Positions 62,800 through 64,000 of a DNA stretch of 64,000 nucleotides are shown in pieces; the first letter of the stretch is position 1, and the number at the start of each line of letters is the position of its first letter. Position numbers and translations under genes: made by a program. The DNA lies in contig NC_091015.1 in NCBI RefSeq assembly GCF_041296385.1, positions 56,858,345 through 56,922,344 on the forward strand. Direction: 5' to 3'. Source of the DNA: Aphelocoma coerulescens (taxonomy: Eukaryota > Chordata > Aves > Passeriformes > Corvidae). Under the pieces are notes generated by a model. The model saw only the letters and a list, made by a program, of their open reading frames with translations. It was not told where the DNA came from and searched no databases.

Positions 62800-63733
62800 A
62801 TTGTTGCTGTTTTGCTTTGGGACCAGAGCTCATACATGCACAGGTGCCCACCACATCAGGCACCCACCAAAGCCTTTCTATCACTCCCCTGTGCAACTGA
62901 TCAGGGGAGGGAAAATATAAAAAATGGTTCATGGGTTGAGATAAGGACCAGGAGAGATGACTCACCAAATACAGTCATGAGCAGAACAGACTCAGCTTAG
63001 GGATATTAACTGAATTTATTACTCAAATATCAGCAGGATAATGAGAAGTAAAAGCAGATCTTAAAAACACCTTCTCCCCCCCCCCCCCCCCCTTCCCCCT
63101 TCTTAGCTCTACTTTATTCCCCATTCCAGTGGCACAAGGGGATGGGGAATGTGGGTATGGTCATTTCATGCCACATTGCTTCTTCCCCTGCACCAACGTG
63201 AGGTCTCTCCCTGGGAGATAGTACTCTGTTAATTTCTCCAGTGTGAGTCCACCCCATGGGAAACAGCTCTTCACAAACTGCCGCAATGTAGGTCACTCTT
63301 CCCTGGGGTGCAGTCCTTCAAGGACAGCCTGCTCCAGCATGGGTTCCCCATGGGGTCACAAGTCCTAGCAGGAATCCTGCTCCAGCGTGGGCTCCTCTCT
63401 CCATGGGTCTGCAGATCCCTGCCAGGAACCTGTTCCAGCACAGGCCTCCCACAAGTTCACAGCCTCTTCCTGGCTTTGATCTGCTCTGGCAAGGGTCTCC
63501 TCCATGGGCAGCAGGTGGATCTCTGCATCTTCATGATCCTCCATGGGCTGCAGGGGAATAGCTGCTTCACCATGGACTTCACCATAGGCTGCAGAGGAAT
63601 CTCAGCTCTGGTGCATGGAGCATCTCCTCCCCCTCCTTCTCCATGGACCTTGCTGTCTGCAGAGCTGTCCTTGTTGCATGTTCCCACCCCGCTCTTTTCT
63701 GGCAGCAAGCAAAACTGCATAATAACTTTTTTT
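62800..63733 (-). mobile_element. Endogenous retrovirus LTR-like element (songbird type)
   Basis: This long repeat-like block contains GGTTCATGGGTTGAGATAAG, GAGAAGTAAAAGCAGATC, a C17 run at 63076-63092, and then repeated CCTGCTCCAGC / CATGGG-type segments between 63240 and 63600, closing with CATGGACCTTGCTGTCTGCA. I recognise this order from a common passerine LTR family, probably ERVL-related; the family name is from memory and uncertain. AATAAA-type signals occur on the minus strand (for example near 63112-63118), so the LTR probably lies on that strand. No gag, pol or env coding is visible. The right end dissolves into a hexamer microsatellite. The frame 63457-63720 is part of the LTR, not a gene. 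Confidence 0.6.
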
Positions 63734-64000
63734 CCTTCTCCTTCTTCTCCTTCTTCTCCTTCTTCTCCTCCTTCTCCTCCTTCTCCTTCTCCTTCTCCTT
63801 CTCCTTCTCCTTCTCCTTCTCCTTCTCCTTCTCCTTCTCCTTCTCCTTCTCCTTCTCCTTCTCCTTCTCCTTCTCCTTCTCCTTCTCCTTCTCCTTCTCC
63901 TTCTCCTTCTCCTTCTCCTTCTCCTTCTCCTTCTCCTTCTCCTTCTCCTCCTCCTCCTTCTCCTCCTCCTCCTCCTTCTCCTCCTCCTTCTCCTTCTTCT
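63734..64000 (+). repeat. (CCTTCT)n hexamer array running off the window
   Basis: It starts as mixed TTCTCC/TTC units, becomes a perfect six-base repeat from about 63779 to 63949 (about 28 units), then degenerates into CTC/CTT-rich units up to the last base. The plus strand is pure pyrimidine over the whole block, so the opposite strand is a GGAGAA-type polypurine tract. The T-run and CCTTCT at its left edge belong to the preceding LTR-like element, which probably seeded the expansion. Confidence 0.97.

Noticed and set aside
63457..63720. 87-codon minus-strand frame as a retroviral gene
   Set aside because: It lies inside repeated LTR-type sequence and shows no retroviral protein motif.
1..64000. 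CRISPR arrays, operons, bacterial-type RNA genes
   Set aside because: The sequence is vertebrate nuclear DNA; no direct-repeat/spacer pattern or operon-like gene packing is present.

Overview
The window reads as nuclear DNA from a bird, most likely a songbird. It holds many decayed CR1 LINE fragments, including a CR1-Y-type copy and copies carrying CR1 3' tails. It also holds relics that look like MIR/CORE-SINE, an ancient palindromic element, and a long endogenous-retrovirus LTR-like sequence of a kind I associate with passerine genomes. Base composition is AT-leaning and CpG-poor, and there is no operon-like packing. Species assignment is inference from repeat types only.

I found no protein-coding gene that I can support. 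Open frames on both strands are short, scattered and without recognisable domains, and many begin with non-ATG codons. The only recognisable protein remnants are broken reverse-transcriptase pieces inside CR1 copies, near 45.5-45.7, 49.4-49.9 and 58.1-58.6 kb. The window is therefore intergenic, or the inside of a large intron. Small exons cannot be excluded by eye.

Layout. 0-10 kb: unique sequence with a miRNA-like foldback at 1742-1806, a long frame without an early ATG at 2977-3696, a compact hairpin at 7143-7169 and a MIR-like relic at 8776-8905. 10-17 kb: a CR1 3' end (minus strand), two long poly(A) runs, a hairpin carrying AATAAA and a possible old LTR near 14.3-15.0 kb. 17-40 kb: mostly unique sequence with a hexamer microsatellite at 28.6 kb and a duplicated/inverted short motif at 34.2 kb. 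40-50 kb: a second MIR-like relic, a plus-strand CR1, a hairpin at its 3' boundary, and a minus-strand CR1-Y-type copy whose middle is replaced by 248 bases without a single G. 50-62 kb: a palindromic ancient element, a short CR1 tail, a head-to-head CR1 pair at 57.7-59.0 kb and a decayed CR1 at 61.4 kb. 62.8-64 kb: the ERV LTR-like sequence, running straight into a long CCTTCT hexamer array that continues past the window end.

The most unusual items are the G-free tract, the LTR-to-microsatellite transition and the miRNA-like hairpin. I saw no evidence of a new multi-gene system.
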